A stretch of 64,000 nt of DNA, taken from the NCBI GenBank assembly GCA_029948255.1, contig JALIZF010001769.1, forward strand, positions 558,001 to 622,000, read 5' to 3'. Shown piece after piece: positions 62,870-64,000 of this stretch; positions within the stretch are counted from its first letter, which is position 1, and the number at the start of each line of letters is the position of its first letter. Both the position numbers and the translations under genes were made by a program. The DNA is from Telmatactis stephensoni. Taxonomy: Eukaryota; Cnidaria; Anthozoa; Actiniaria; Isophelliidae. The notes under the pieces were generated by a model. That model was not told the origin of the DNA. It saw only the letters and a program-made list of their open reading frames with translations, and ran no database searches.

Positions 62870-64000
62870 AAGTAATAGCTCTGAAAACCACGATCACGGG
62901 CCAAATTATAAAGAAAGAACTCATAGTCGTCACGAGCACGGGCCAAATTGAAAACATAAAGAAACAGAACTAAACAACCGCCACGATCACGCCGGGCAAA
63001 ATTGAAGAAACATAAAGAAACAAAGCTAACAATTACCGCCACACAATCACGGGCCAAATTGAAAAACACAATCGCCACGATCACGGGTTAAATTGTAAAT
63101 ACGCAAAGACTCGCATTCGCCACGATCACGGGCTTCAAAAAGGATTTTCGACCGATAACATGACATCTACATTAAACTTCCTGTAACCGTTCGAGACTTC
63201 TCAGCTGATTTTCCAGATCCAATAACTGATTTGGATCCTAAAAAGAGCATTGATAACAATGAATAACCCACAGGCACTACTACAATCATTGCCTCGACCA
63301 CGGGCCAACATCTCAGTAAAGAAAACTACAATCATTGCCTTGCAATTGATCACGGGCCAACATTTCAATACAAGAAAACTGCAAACATAATTGCCCCCAT
63401 CACGGGCCAGCATTTCAGTAAAGAAATCTACAATCATTGCCACGATCACGGGCCAACATTTCAGTACAAGAAAACTATAATCATTGCGTCGATCACGGAC
63501 CAACATTTCAGTACAAGAAAACTACAATCATTGCCACGATCACGGCCAGCATTTCAGTAAAGAAATCTACAATCATTGCCACGATCCCGGGCCAACATTT
63601 CCGTACACGAAAACTACAATCATTGCCACGATCACGGGCCAGCATTTCAGTAAAGAAATCTACAATCATTGCCACGATCACGGGCCAACATTTCAGTACA
63701 AGAAAACTATAATCATTGCGTCGATCACGGACCAACATTTCAGTACAAGAAAACTACAATCATTGCCACGATCACGGCCAGCATTTCAGTAAAGAAATCT
63801 ACAATCATTGCCACGATCACGGGCCAACATTTCCGTACACGAAAACTACAATCATTGCCACGATCACGGGCCAGCATTTCAGAACAAGAAAACTACAATC
63901 ATTGCCACGATCACGGGCCAACATTTCAGTACAAGAAAACTACAATCACTGCCACGATCACGGGCTAGCATTTCAGTAAAGAAATCTACAATCATTGCCA
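62870..64000. repeat. 46-bp minisatellite with 232-bp higher-order unit
   Basis: Units contain CAATCATTGCCACGATCACG and end in either CATTTCAGTACAAGAAAACT or CATTTCAGTAAAGAAATCTA. From about 63400 the order of variants repeats with a period of 232 bp (five units). The left part (62870-63130) has older, diverged units with GGCCAAATTG. Open frames on both strands are by-products of the repeat. The array runs off the right edge. Confidence 0.9.

Noticed and set aside
63201..63979. Repeat proteins on both strands of the right-end minisatellite
   Set aside because: Open frames arise because the 46-bp units lack stops. There is no start context or conserved codon pattern.

Overview
The window looks like a repeat-rich, AT-rich metazoan genome segment, most likely from an anthozoan cnidarian such as a stony coral. 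This is inference. It rests on introns with GT/AG borders, AATAAA-type 3' ends, long ATT microsatellites and coding remnants that resemble families I know as expanded in corals. I see no convincing intact host gene and no classical tRNA or rRNA gene. Almost every interpretable base belongs to mobile DNA, mostly in nested insertions.

Layout. 1-5,000: a 73-bp tandem repeat, a LINE tail, a GAGTG-type MITE and a decayed Helitron-associated protein on the minus strand. 5,255-11,080: a large tandem duplication (period 2,243 bp) with 517-bp internal repeats. 11,700-16,600: a cluster of foldback elements and MITEs around a dead SANT/Myb-like gene (12,549-14,240). 16,641-30,045: a chain of non-LTR retrotransposons separated by (ATT)n tracts. 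It holds an L2/CR1-like LINE, at least four plus-strand copies of one restriction-endonuclease (RLE) family, and four minus-strand copies of a second RLE family, including a near-complete element at 22,361-26,179.

30,690-38,540: a Ty3/gypsy element (two 303-bp LTRs, 32,437-37,424) inserted inside an older foldback repeat, with a tRNA-derived SINE. 40,994-43,276: a 2.28-kb TIR transposon with a 7-bp target duplication and two nested MITEs. 45,876-48,374: a gutted PIF/Harbinger transposase next to a BEL/Pao gag remnant that is split by a MITE with a TTA duplication. 49,521-53,992: a DIRS-like tyrosine-recombinase retroelement (gag, RT-RNase H, YR) with inverted terminal and internal complementary repeats. 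54,398-57,853: a 3.46-kb TIR element with a TATTA duplication, carrying a nested TIR element that contains a RecQ-like helicase fragment. 57,893-58,544: three GAGTG MITEs nested inside one another. 60,130-62,433: fragments of another tyrosine-recombinase retroelement. 62,870-64,000: a minisatellite with higher-order structure.

How the parts relate. The genes do not form a pathway. They form a stratified record of insertions in which repeat copies elsewhere in the window often supply the empty site, so target duplications and relative ages can be read directly. The most unusual pattern is the use of ATT microsatellites as landing sites by two RLE retrotransposon families in opposite fixed orientations.
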